This document shows positions 27,035 through 35,816 of a DNA stretch of 64,000 bases, in pieces. Location: contig JBBIUV010000016.1 in the NCBI GenBank assembly GCA_037440065.1, positions 124,001-188,000 of the forward strand, given 5' to 3'. This DNA comes from UBA1563 sp037440065. Lineage in GTDB: Bacteria; Bacteroidota; Ignavibacteria; Ignavibacteriales; Ignavibacteriaceae. The position numbers and the translations under genes are program-made. The notes beneath the pieces are model-generated. The model was not told the DNA's origin. It did not search any database and was given only the letters and a program-made list of their open reading frames with translations. Within the stretch, counting starts at the first letter, position 1, and each line of letters opens with the position of its first letter.

Positions 27035-27847
27035 ATGAATAATATTCAACTAAACCGTTACCTTAAGTTGCTGGGAATTTCTGAGAGTAAACCATCGATA
27101 CAATCCCTTGCAAATATTTTGCGTGCCCATTTAAGTAAAATACCATTTGAAAATATTTCAAAGCTTTATAGATTAAAAAATTATAATCAAAAGATAATAC
27201 CTAATTTGGACCAATATCTTGATGAGATAGAGAACTATCATGTTGGCGGCACCTGTTATACAAATAATTATTATTTGAATTTACTTCTTTCGTCATTAGG
27301 CTATGAAGTAAAACTTTGCGGGGCTGATATGAACAGACCTGACGTGCATATTGTAAATATTGTGAAAGTAGAAGGACGGGAATTTATTGCGGATGTCGGA
27401 TATGCGGCACCGTTTATGCAACCTCTTCCAATAGATTTAAACGAGAATTTTTCACTTTCATTTGGAGAAGATACGTATGTTATTTATCCAAAAGATGAAG
27501 AAGGCAAGTCTCGTCTTGAACTTTACAAAAATGGTAATCAGCGTCATGGATATATTGTAAAACCAAAACCCAGAAATATTGGTGAGTTTGAACCGGTCAT
27601 TTTTGATTCCTTTAGACCGAGTGCAACTTTTATGAATGCAATTTTAATTGTTCGTTTTGAAAAAGATAATTCCTATGCAATCCACAATAAACAATTAATA
27701 GTAATAAATAACGGATCGCCAAAAACGAAAGATCTCAATTCTATCGGAGAATTGATTGATACTATTTACGATGTTTTTAGGATTCCCAAAGAAATAACCA
27801 ATATTGCTTTGGAAAATTTTTCTTTCGAAGGAAATGCGTGGAATTAA
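27035..27847 (+). CDS. Arylamine N-acetyltransferase (NAT) family protein
   Basis: 270 residues, close to the usual ~280. The triad is intact: Cys74 in GGTCYTNN, His105 in RPDVHIVNIV and Asp120 in FIADVGYAAP. LRAHLSKIPFENISKL (residues 29-44) is the family's opening signature. NATs transfer acetyl groups from acetyl-CoA to arylamines, hydrazines or, in some pathways, amide-forming steps such as in ansamycin synthesis. The loop after Cys74 is short. The role here is unknown, but the active site suggests a working enzyme. Confidence 0.87.
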   Translation: MNNIQLNRYLKLLGISESKPSIQSLANILRAHLSKIPFENISKLYRLKNYNQKIIPNLDQYLDEIENYHVGGTCYTNNYYLNLLLSSLGYEVKLCGADMNRPDVHIVNIVKVEGREFIADVGYAAPFMQPLPIDLNENFSLSFGEDTYVIYPKDEEGKSRLELYKNGNQRHGYIVKPKPRNIGEFEPVIFDSFRPSATFMNAILIVRFEKDNSYAIHNKQLIVINNGSPKTKDLNSIGELIDTIYDVFRIPKEITNIALENFSFEGNAWN

Positions 27848-27909
27848 TTTTTGGATTTAAGATCCATACTGTCGCTAAAAAAGATGATGTATTTTTTCAA
27901 TAACAATTT

Positions 27910-28275
27910 ATGAATGTAAATATCGAAGAAGTAGAACGGATTTTGTTAAAATGTTGGAGTATTAAAACCAGTAGCAAATGGACAATTATTAATCCGTATA
28001 AAGGACAATGTAGCGTAACGTCACTTGTAATTAACGATCTATTTGGAGGTAGGATATTAAAATCGAGAATTGATAATCAATGGCATTTTTACAATTGGAT
28101 TGATGGTAAAAGAATTGATTTAACATGCAAACAATTTGATTTCGAAATAAACTTTCAAGATATTGAATCTAATAGAGATGAAGCTTTTTCAGACGCTTCA
28201 TCTAATCAGTACCAAAATTTATCAGCTGCTTTCAAAGAAATATATCTTAAACCTTCTAAAAATAGAAGTGAATAG
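27910..28275 (+). CDS. YunG-family protein
   Basis: 121 residues. The family core KGQCSVTSLVINDLFGGRILKS (about residues 35-56), followed by HFYNWIDGKRIDLT, is the conserved YunG pattern with a Cys and a His-Asp pair that could form a hydrolase or binding site. Function unestablished for the family. Its start ATG has no clear ribosome site, and it lies 62 bases after the NAT gene. Confidence 0.78.
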   Translation: MNVNIEEVERILLKCWSIKTSSKWTIINPYKGQCSVTSLVINDLFGGRILKSRIDNQWHFYNWIDGKRIDLTCKQFDFEINFQDIESNRDEAFSDASSNQYQNLSAAFKEIYLKPSKNRSE

Positions 28276-28317
28276 AGAAAAAATAAATTTGTATTTAAAA
28301 ATAATCATGGATAAAAA

Positions 28318-29034
28318 GTGAATAAAAAAATAAAAAATATAGCCGGGTGGTCATTTATTATTGGAGCGATATTAATTAACATTCCCTACACTTTATTAAT
28401 AATGAATTTTAATTATCCGGATATATTGAGGGAAACTCCACAAACAATTCTTAAACAATTTCATAATGGCGGCAATGGATTGATCTTTCAGTGGTTAGCT
28501 TTTGCGTGGGTTGGTTTTCCAATTCTTATCGGTATAATTTTGTTGTACAAAATATTCGATGAAGAAAAGATTTCCGTGGGTCAACTTGCAACTGTTTTTG
28601 GAATTTTTGCGATCATATTTCAATTAGTCGGTTTATTACGTTGGGTTTTTGTTGTGCCTGTTCTTGCTAGTAATTTTGTTAATCCAAGTGCAAGTACATC
28701 AACTAAAGATTCTATAGTAGTCGCCTTCCAAGTAATTCATCAATATGGCGGAGTGCTACTGGGAGAACATTTAGGACAATTATTTACAATAATATGGACT
28801 GTTTTAGTCAGTTTTGCGATGTTCAAATCCTCTATATTTAGAAAATGGTTGGGTTGGTTTGGGCTTCTAACTTCGTTAATATATTTCTGTGCTCAAACTG
28901 AATTATTCCAAACGATAATACCAAACTTTTATGTTATTCCGGAAGCCGGATTAATCGGAAGTATTTTATGGTTGATATGGATGATGATAATGGGGATTTA
29001 CTTAGTTCGCTATAAAGAAGCTTTTACAAAATAA
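28318..29034 (+). CDS. DUF4386 family membrane protein
   Basis: 238 residues from GTG 28318. Six hydrophobic helices are visible, and the first periplasmic loop contains NYPDILRETPQTILKQFHNGGNGLIFQW, the segment typical of DUF4386 proteins. C-terminal helices include GLIGSILWLIWMMIMGIYLVR. The function of the family is unknown. The gene is followed by a long inverted-repeat-containing gap. Confidence 0.75.
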   Translation: MNKKIKNIAGWSFIIGAILINIPYTLLIMNFNYPDILRETPQTILKQFHNGGNGLIFQWLAFAWVGFPILIGIILLYKIFDEEKISVGQLATVFGIFAIIFQLVGLLRWVFVVPVLASNFVNPSASTSTKDSIVVAFQVIHQYGGVLLGEHLGQLFTIIWTVLVSFAMFKSSIFRKWLGWFGLLTSLIYFCAQTELFQTIIPNFYVIPEAGLIGSILWLIWMMIMGIYLVRYKEAFTK

Positions 29035-29136
29035 TTCAGATTCTGATAAATCATATTGTCACCACACAACTTCATTGTACTTACGCTTCTTTTTTATCTA
29101 TTTATATTAACTACCTCGTTACTATTCACTTAAATA

Positions 29137-29163
29137 TCTTTAATCCAAATCATGGATTAAAGA
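29137..29163. repeat. 10-bp inverted repeat upstream of the cyclase gene
   Basis: TCTTTAATCC at 29137-29146 and GGATTAAAGA at 29154-29163 are exact complements with a 7-base loop. A T-run is absent directly after it, so an operator or attenuator-type element is as likely as a terminator. The start of the cyclase lies 47 bases downstream. Confidence 0.5.
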
Positions 29164-29209
29164 ACAGCTTTTTGATTTATTCTAAACTTTATTACAAGGA
29201 AATTCCCCG

Positions 29210-29851
29210 ATGCAGATTATCGATCTAAGTCATCCTATTTTTAATGATATGCCGGTTTACCCAGGAACCGAATCACCTGTTTTCAAACAAGAAACCAGTT
29301 TGGAGAAGGAGGGATTTATTGAAAAAACTCTTCAGTTATCTTCGCATACAGGTACACATATAGATTCGCCGTCCCATATTATTGAAGCGGGAAAATCTCT
29401 CGATTCGTTTGATGTAAACTATTTCGTAGGAAAAGGTGTTGTACTCAATTTTTCCGAAATGAATGAGAGCCTTATAAATGTTACCGATTTACTCCCTTTT
29501 GAAGATGTGATTTCCACGGTTGACTTCTTATTGATAAATACAGGGTGGAGCCCCTTTTGGGGAAAGAATAAATATTTTTTCAATTACCCGGTTCTTAGTA
29601 TAAAAGCGGTGGAATGGATAGCAACAAATTTCAAATTAAAAGGTTTTGGGATTGACGCCATTTCAGTTGACAGGGAAAATAGCAGCATTTTTCCTGTTCA
29701 TAGAACCTTACTAAAAAAAGAAATTATTATCATTGAAAATCTAACCAATCTAGAACGGTTGGGGGAGAGTACTTTTATATTCAACTGTCTCCCATTAAAG
29801 ATTGAAAATGCAGAGGGGTCTCCAATAAGAGCTGTTGCGTTTTTAGACTAA
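29210..29851 (+). CDS. Cyclase/kynurenine-formamidase-family metal hydrolase
   Basis: 213 residues. The metal-binding signature is SHTGTHIDSPSH with His46, His50, Asp52 and His56, and LINTGW is the active-site strand. Relatives hydrolyse N-formylkynurenine, isatin or related cyclic amides. CAAGGAAATTCCCCG precedes the ATG. No tryptophan-degradation gene is adjacent, so a kynurenine role is unsupported; a general hydrolase is the cautious reading. Confidence 0.87.
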   Translation: MQIIDLSHPIFNDMPVYPGTESPVFKQETSLEKEGFIEKTLQLSSHTGTHIDSPSHIIEAGKSLDSFDVNYFVGKGVVLNFSEMNESLINVTDLLPFEDVISTVDFLLINTGWSPFWGKNKYFFNYPVLSIKAVEWIATNFKLKGFGIDAISVDRENSSIFPVHRTLLKKEIIIIENLTNLERLGESTFIFNCLPLKIENAEGSPIRAVAFLD

Positions 29852-30430
29852 AGTAATCTACAATGTGTTATTCATAAAGATTACTTCAAACTAATTAATT
29901 GTAAAAACACTACCGATAAAACAGTAAAAAATTTTAGTCTTTAGTTTTTCTATAGTTGGCAGCCGCATTCATTACGCTTCAATTTGATTCGGGAAAAATT
30001 ATCCTGTGAATTATTTTATCATAACACTTGAATTATTTTGTTGTTATCAGGCATTCGGCCAAATTTTTTTCTTTTGGTCTCAAAAGAAAAATCTCTAATT
30101 TCATCTAGCTCGTTTTTAGTAAAAGAGGTGCTTTAGCCAATCATGTTCTACAACGTCAATTTATATTTGGTAAGAATTATTAAATGAAAATAACTGGTCA
30201 TTTTTCAAACGCGATAAACAAGAAAGGAGATATCAATCGAATAAAGTAAAAGAAATAAATTCTACCTTGATAGAAGGCATTTAGTTATGTTCATTATCGG
30301 TATTAACTACCAGAAGTATACTTCTTCGGAATTATACGATCAGACCTCAAAGTTTCATTAGTTCAATAGAATCCGTGTTTCAAAAAATCTTTCTTATAAA
30401 AGAATATTCACAATTAAAATAGGAGTACTT
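29852..30430. other. Gene-free region with AT-rich hairpins before the TonB receptor
   Basis: No coding frame of credible quality. Structures present: complementary arms AAGTAATCT (29851-29859) and AGATTACTT (29878-29886) just after the cyclase stop; a perfect 11-bp stem at 30066-30076 and 30081-30091 with a 4-base loop and no T-run; and a 14-bp palindrome AGAAGTATACTTCT at 30312-30325. The last lies 106 bases before the TonB-dependent receptor and might be a regulator site. Promoter elements could not be assigned with confidence. Confidence 0.45.
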
Positions 30431-33400
30431 ATGAAAATCAAAACTGCAACTATTTCGTTTTTAATAGTGCTGATCTTCTTGCTTCTTCCCTCAACATTGA
30501 ATTCTCAAGGTGTAACCACAGCTTCAATGAACGGTATCGTTAAGGATATTACTGGTGAATTATTACCGGCAGCAAGTGTTACAGCTACACACGAACCAAC
30601 AGGTACAAAATATGGAGCTTATACAACCATTGATGGTAGATTCAGTCTTCCGAATTTAAAAATCGGCGGACCCTATACCGTCTCGGTTAGTTATGTCGGT
30701 TATAAAAAAGAAGAGCAAAAAAATATCTATTTAAATCTTGGTCAAAATTTTAGAGTAGAATTTGTTTTGCAAGGAGAAGCCGTTAACTTAAAAGAAATAA
30801 CAGTTTTTGCTGAAAAAGATAATACTTTAAATAGCAGCCGAACCGGTGCAGCAACATACGTTTCTTCAGCGCAAGTTGCAGAAATGCCCTCTATTAAAAG
30901 AAGTACAAGAGATATTACAAGGTTAGATCCTCGAAGTGATGGTAATTTTAGCTTTGGCGGAAAGAACTGGTTATTCAACAATATATCACTCGATGGTTCG
31001 TATTTCAATAATTCATTTGGATTAGATGATCCTGCACCCGGTGGACAAACAAATGCTGAGCCGGTTCCCTTTGATGCGGTCGCAGAAGTACAAGTATCGG
31101 TTGCTCCGTTTGATGTAAGAGAAGGCGGATTTACAGGCGCCGGTATCAACACCGTTACAAAAAGCGGAACAAATGACTACAAAGCTTCTTTGTATAGTTT
31201 TATGAGAAACGAAAATTTAGTTGGTAATAAAGTAAGCGGAAATAAAGTAGTGGCTAATCCAAGTCTGTTTTATAACCAATCGGGATTTACGGCAAGCGGA
31301 CCTATTATTCCAAATACCTTATTTATTTTTATGAATGGTGAAGTGGAGAGAAGAAAAGATCCGGGAACAAATTTCGCTGCAAATACAGGAAATTCCGGCT
31401 TTGGGATTTCACGCGTAAAAGCTTCGGACATGGAAAAAATTCGACAAAGAATGATCTCTGTTTATGGATATGATCCGGGCTCTTATGAAAATTACACTAA
31501 TCATACAGACAATGAAAAATTCCTTATCAAACTTGATTGGAATATTAACGAAAGTAACAACTTTACTTTTAGATATAATTATTTGAATGCAAGACGAGAT
31601 CTGCCGCCGCATCCTTTTGCAATAAGTTATAACGGAACGGGCAGAGGTCCGAATGAAAACAGTCTGCCGTTTCAAAATGCCGGATACAGAATGAATAATA
31701 GATTAAATTCATTTGCGGCAGAATTGAATAGCCGAAGTGATAAATGGGCTAATAGATTTTTCGCAAGTTATAATAGATTCAGAGATTTCAGAGACCCATT
31801 CAGCAGACTCTATCCAACAATTGAGATAGCGGAAAATGGAATTACTTATACAACTCTAGGCAACGAACCATTTTCCATCAACAATATTCTGGATCAAGAT
31901 GTTTGGCAGTTTACCAACAACTTCAGCTACTTTGCCGGAAATCATGTGATAACAGCCGGTGTAAATTTTGAATCCTTCAAATTTTATAATTCCTTTAATC
32001 TTTTCTTCGCGGGATTATTTATGGTTCCCGTAGAATTTGGCGGCACAACTTTTTCTTCTCTAAATCAGTTCTTCCAATTGACAGATCCTACTGATCCGAA
32101 TTTTGTTGACTTCAATAAAATTGCTTCAGACGCTGCAAAGAATCCGTTTAAGGGGGAAGATATTAAAGTCGGGCAGTTAGCTTTCTATGCACAGGATGAA
32201 TTTTTAGTTTCTGAAAAATTCACTTTAACCTACGGATTACGTGTAGACATCCCGATGTACTTTAATGATATGGTAGATAATCCATTCTCGAGATCGTTAA
32301 GTTTGTTAGATGCCGAAGGAAACCCGGAAGTGGTTGACCAGAGCAAACTCCCGAAGGCAACTCCTCTTTTCTCACCTCGTGTTGGATTTAATTGGGATGC
32401 AATCGGTGATAGATCAACCCAACTTAGAGGAGGAACGGGAATTTTTACCGGAAGACTTCCTTTTGTTTGGATCGGAAATAACATTTCTAATCCCGGTGCA
32501 AATCCAAATCTTCCAGCTCATATGAGATCATTTTATTTGAATGCCATGGCCCCTGATTTCAAATGGCCGCAAGTCTGGACTACAAACCTCGCTGTGGATC
32601 AGAAATTACCAGAAGAAATTTTGGGTACACTTGAATTTGTTTATGGTAAAGATATTAATGCTATTTATGTGAGAGACGCTAATTTGGGAAAAGTAAAAGG
32701 TTACTTACCGGCTCCTGATGGAAGACCGGTTTATAGCGGACCTATTAATAATAATATCGGCGGCGCTTATGTAATTGATAATGCAAGCGAAGGATACAAC
32801 TACAGTATTACAGCTCAATTGAGAAAGAATTTCGATTTTGGTCTTAATACCAGTTTGTCTTACACTTATCTTGAAGCAAAGAGCATGATGAAATCAACCG
32901 AAATTGCGAGCGTATTGTTTGCTGAAAATCCGGTTAAAGCAAATCCGAATAAACCCTATGTAAGCAACTCGGAATTTGGTAACCGGAACCGTTTTGTTGC
33001 TTCTGCTACCTATCGTCATGAGTGGTCGGAAAGTTGGGCTACAAGCATCGGTGTATTTGCGGAACTAGCCGAAGGAAATAGATTCAGCGGTGCTGGCGGG
33101 AATAGATATTCTTACGTCTATTCCGGTGATGTAAATGGTGATGGTTCGGGATCAAACGATTTAATATATATTCCGAGAAATCAGAGCGAAATTATTTTTG
33201 ATCCTTACGTTGATGCAAACGGTACTACCATTTCGGCTCAAGATCAATGGAATGCCTTTAATTCTTTTGTTGAACAGGATGATTACTTAAAAAATAACCG
33301 AGGTAAAATTGCTGATCGTTTTGGAGCAATCAATCCATGGTTCAGCAATATAGATTTGAGATTGTTGCAGGACTTTTCATTTCTTATGGGAAGTAAAAAA

Positions 33401-33637
33401 CATACTATTCAGTTGAGTGTTGATATTCTAAATGTTGCCAACTTGTTAAACTCAAGTTGGGGCGTAAGACAAGTTGCCAACTCGGCAGCTACTTCACCTT
33501 TGCAATATGTTAGATCGGATGCGCAGGGCGCCCCGGTTTTCAAGTTTAATACTAATTTGAAAAAAACATTTATTGATGACCCGGGTGTGCTTTCCCGCTG
33601 GCAGATGCAAGTCGGTATTCGCTACCTATTTAATTAA
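30431..33637 (+). CDS. Oar-type TonB-dependent outer-membrane receptor
   Basis: 1068 residues. Signal peptide (about residues 1-26), then a carboxypeptidase-regulatory-like domain (residues 30-110, with NGIVKDITGELLPAASVTAT and FSLPNLKIGGPYTVSVSYVGY), a plug (about 135-235) and a long beta-barrel with many aromatic strand ends; the protein ends in RYLFN. It is of the Oar family common in Bacteroidota and Myxobacteria, where members transport substrates or assist surface protein export. AGGAGTACTT precedes the ATG. No SusD partner is adjacent, so glycan uptake is not supported. Confidence 0.88.
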   Translation: MKIKTATISFLIVLIFLLLPSTLNSQGVTTASMNGIVKDITGELLPAASVTATHEPTGTKYGAYTTIDGRFSLPNLKIGGPYTVSVSYVGYKKEEQKNIYLNLGQNFRVEFVLQGEAVNLKEITVFAEKDNTLNSSRTGAATYVSSAQVAEMPSIKRSTRDITRLDPRSDGNFSFGGKNWLFNNISLDGSYFNNSFGLDDPAPGGQTNAEPVPFDAVAEVQVSVAPFDVREGGFTGAGINTVTKSGTNDYKASLYSFMRNENLVGNKVSGNKVVANPSLFYNQSGFTASGPIIPNTLFIFMNGEVERRKDPGTNFAANTGNSGFGISRVKASDMEKIRQRMISVYGYDPGSYENYTNHTDNEKFLIKLDWNINESNNFTFRYNYLNARRDLPPHPFAISYNGTGRGPNENSLPFQNAGYRMNNRLNSFAAELNSRSDKWANRFFASYNRFRDFRDPFSRLYPTIEIAENGITYTTLGNEPFSINNILDQDVWQFTNNFSYFAGNHVITAGVNFESFKFYNSFNLFFAGLFMVPVEFGGTTFSSLNQFFQLTDPTDPNFVDFNKIASDAAKNPFKGEDIKVGQLAFYAQDEFLVSEKFTLTYGLRVDIPMYFNDMVDNPFSRSLSLLDAEGNPEVVDQSKLPKATPLFSPRVGFNWDAIGDRSTQLRGGTGIFTGRLPFVWIGNNISNPGANPNLPAHMRSFYLNAMAPDFKWPQVWTTNLAVDQKLPEEILGTLEFVYGKDINAIYVRDANLGKVKGYLPAPDGRPVYSGPINNNIGGAYVIDNASEGYNYSITAQLRKNFDFGLNTSLSYTYLEAKSMMKSTEIASVLFAENPVKANPNKPYVSNSEFGNRNRFVASATYRHEWSESWATSIGVFAELAEGNRFSGAGGNRYSYVYSGDVNGDGSGSNDLIYIPRNQSEIIFDPYVDANGTTISAQDQWNAFNSFVEQDDYLKNNRGKIADRFGAINPWFSNIDLRLLQDFSFLMGSKKHTIQLSVDILNVANLLNSSWGVRQVANSAATSPLQYVRSDAQGAPVFKFNTNLKKTFIDDPGVLSRWQMQVGIRYLFN

Positions 33638-33658
33638 AAAAATCTTAAACTTTATTTT

Positions 33659-33684
33659 AAACTCCCTGTACAAACAGGGAGTTT
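33659..33684 (+). terminator. Rho-independent terminator after the receptor gene
   Basis: AAACTCCCTGT (33659-33669) pairs exactly with ACAGGGAGTTT (33674-33684), leaving a 4-base loop (ACAA). A short T-rich tail follows (TTTACTAATAATTCTT). It separates the receptor from the sigma factor gene, so the two may have separate transcripts. Confidence 0.75.
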
Positions 33685-33709
33685 ACTAATAATTCTTACA
33701 ATAAATTTT

Positions 33710-34321
33710 ATGGGGAATGTTCAGTATTCAAAAATTATAAGATTAATCATGCAAGAAAATATCTCTGAAATCTATAAAACGTACTCACCGCCTATTTTAA
33801 TTTATCTTTCACGGCTTGTTGGTAAAGATGACGCTGAGGATTTGATGCAAGAGGTATTCATCAAAGTATTCAATTCTCTAAGAACTTTTAAGGGTGACGC
33901 TCAAGTTTCTACCTGGATATATAAAATTGCCACCAACACAGCAATTGATATGCTAAAGAGTTTCAGCTACAGGAAAGTGAAAAACAAAGTTACTTCATTA
34001 GATTACATTGAACCTTTGAAATTGCACGCGAGATTGGAGAATAACCAAGAAACTGATCTTGAATATAATCTGTTGAAGCAAGAAATGAATCAATGTATAG
34101 CTGATTATATAAATAAGCTGCCCGATAATTACAGAATGATTTTTTTATTAAGAGAGTATGATAATTTATCATTTGAAGAAATTACTGAAATCACTGGAAT
34201 ATCATTCGACAATGTGAAAATCCGTCTCCATCGCGCTAAAAAGAAATTGCATGAATTGCTTCTAAACAATTGTAGTCATTATTATGATGACTATTCAAAT
34301 TTGAGCTGCGATAGGAATTAG
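33710..34321 (+). CDS. RNA polymerase ECF-type sigma factor
   Basis: 203 residues. Region 2 is YLSRLVGKDDAEDLMQEVFIKVFNSLRTFKGDAQVSTWIYKIATNTAID, with the polymerase-binding and -10 helices; region 4 is LPDNYRMIFLLREYDNLSFEEITEITGISFDNVKIRLHRAKKKLHELL. ATG 33749 (starting MQENISEI) is a possible alternative start, since the longer one at 33710 lacks a ribosome site. No anti-sigma gene follows: the next gene is a zinc-binding-type protein. Control may therefore act on a distant partner, or on an unrecognised one. Confidence 0.88.
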   Translation: MGNVQYSKIIRLIMQENISEIYKTYSPPILIYLSRLVGKDDAEDLMQEVFIKVFNSLRTFKGDAQVSTWIYKIATNTAIDMLKSFSYRKVKNKVTSLDYIEPLKLHARLENNQETDLEYNLLKQEMNQCIADYINKLPDNYRMIFLLREYDNLSFEEITEITGISFDNVKIRLHRAKKKLHELLLNNCSHYYDDYSNLSCDRN

Positions 34322-34386
34322 GTGTATCTAAAAAAGTAAAATCTCGTCTAAGTATTTAACAACATTAAAACTTATAGGAGATTTAT

Positions 34387-34908
34387 ATGAACACCGGAAC
34401 AACCAACCAAAACCAAACAACTTCTGAAAACGGGAAAGAATTTGAAATAATTCATCTCGAAAAAACTAAAAGGTCTTGCAGCCTATGTGAAGATTTTGCT
34501 TCCGCAAAAAGTGCAAAGGATAACTTGATAGCAATTATGAGCTGCGAAGGAGCGTGTTTGAGAGGAGAGGTCTCACGTCGAGTCGCAAATAATTTATGCT
34601 TCGAAGAATTTCCTAAAAAAACTGCGCGTGTGTGTCTTGGAGGTGCATTTACAAAAAACACCGGACAAAGAAATATGGTTCGTTCGGCTTCAAGAGTAAT
34701 TGCTTTGGAAGGCTGCGTGATTGAATGCGCTTCAAGAATGATGAAAGGAGTTATCCCGGATTTGGAAACCGAAGTAATTTTTGTCGATAAACATTATAGC
34801 TTCAACAAAAACCTTTTCGCAATAAACGAAGTAACGGAAGATGAATTAAAAAAATATAGCGACGAAGCGACACACAATATTAAAAAAATAATAACGGGGG
34901 AAGCATAA
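34387..34908 (+). CDS. DGC-domain putative zinc-binding protein
   Basis: 173 residues with TAGGAGATTTAT before the ATG. The DGC pattern is clear: SCEGACLRGEVSRRVANNL, then RVCLGGAFTKNTGQRNMVRSA and ALEGCVIECASRMMKGV. Ten cysteines are present, including a preceding SCSLCEDF. The family is thought to bind zinc through these cysteines; the physiological role is unclear. It begins 65 bases after the sigma factor gene and ends 10 bases before the PEP-mutase-like gene, so it could be part of the sigma factor's operon. Confidence 0.8.
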   Translation: MNTGTTNQNQTTSENGKEFEIIHLEKTKRSCSLCEDFASAKSAKDNLIAIMSCEGACLRGEVSRRVANNLCFEEFPKKTARVCLGGAFTKNTGQRNMVRSASRVIALEGCVIECASRMMKGVIPDLETEVIFVDKHYSFNKNLFAINEVTEDELKKYSDEATHNIKKIITGEA

Positions 34909-34918
34909 ATGGAGAAAA

Positions 34919-35779
34919 ATGAAATTAGATAAAGAACTTCAAAAACAAAAAGCTAATTATTTTTTAGAACTCCACAACTCTCCCGAGCTTCTGATTCTTC
35001 CAAATGTTTGGGATGCTGCCAGCACAAAAATATTTGAACTGGAAAATTTCAAAGCTTTAGGAACTACAAGTGCGGGCATTTCATCCGTATTGGGTTATCC
35101 CGATGGGCAAATAATGCCTTTCGATGAATCTCTTTTAATTATTCGGAGAATTATCGAGTGCACAAATTTACCTGTTAGTGTTGATATTGAAGCCGGATAT
35201 TCGGAAACTGTTGAAGGAGTTGTGGAGACTGTAAAAAAAGTGTTGGAGGTTGGAGCTGTGGGAATTAATTTTGAAGATAGTGTTAGTGGCAGTTCGGACT
35301 ATCATTCAAGTTCACTTTACGACATTCATTTTCAATGTGATAGAATTTCTGCGATTAGAGAGATGGCGCAAAAAGAAAACATCCATTTGTTTATTAATGC
35401 CCGCACCGATGTTTTCTTGGTAATGGAAGATAGTAAGAACGACAAAATTGAGTACGCGGTTAACCGGGCTAATCGTTATAAAAAAGCCGGTGCTGATTGT
35501 ATCTTTCTTCCGGATATGGGCGATTTGAATAAAGCAGACATAACCACATTAGTAAAAGAAATTGATGCCCCGATAAATATCATTGCCGGAGCGAATACGC
35601 CATCTGTTCATGAACTTAAAAATATTGGTGTAGCTCGCATTAGCTTTGGACCACGAATCATGAGAGTAACTTTCGATCTCATTAGAACAATTGCTAAGGA
35701 GATTAAAAATCAAGGGACATATCCTCAATTTACAAACGGAAAAATTTCTTATTCCGAGGTAAATAGTTGGTTTAAGTAA
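34919..35779 (+). CDS. Isocitrate lyase/PEP mutase superfamily enzyme
   Basis: 286 residues. The TIM-barrel signatures are LPNVWDAASTKIFE (residues 22-35), SVDIEAGYSETVEGV with the Mg-binding Asp (about 91-105), GINFEDS, and INARTDVFL. The lyase KKCGH loop of true isocitrate lyases is absent; this is the small, PEP-mutase/oxaloacetate-hydrolase/2,3-dimethylmalate-lyase branch. Likely a C-C or P-C bond-cleaving enzyme. The ribosome site GGAG is directly ahead. The neighbours do not settle the substrate. Confidence 0.8.
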   Translation: MKLDKELQKQKANYFLELHNSPELLILPNVWDAASTKIFELENFKALGTTSAGISSVLGYPDGQIMPFDESLLIIRRIIECTNLPVSVDIEAGYSETVEGVVETVKKVLEVGAVGINFEDSVSGSSDYHSSSLYDIHFQCDRISAIREMAQKENIHLFINARTDVFLVMEDSKNDKIEYAVNRANRYKKAGADCIFLPDMGDLNKADITTLVKEIDAPINIIAGANTPSVHELKNIGVARISFGPRIMRVTFDLIRTIAKEIKNQGTYPQFTNGKISYSEVNSWFK

Positions 35780-35816
35780 ATAAATGGAATAATTTAAAAA
35801 CAAAAAATGAACATGT

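Noticed and set aside
8119..29851. Integron-type cassette array
   Set aside because: The gene content suggests it, but I found no repeated attC-like pairs of inverted core sites between genes and no integrase in the window.
30066..30091. AT-rich 11-bp hairpin as a terminator
   Set aside because: Neither strand has a T-run after the stem, and it lies over 200 bases from the nearest stop codon.
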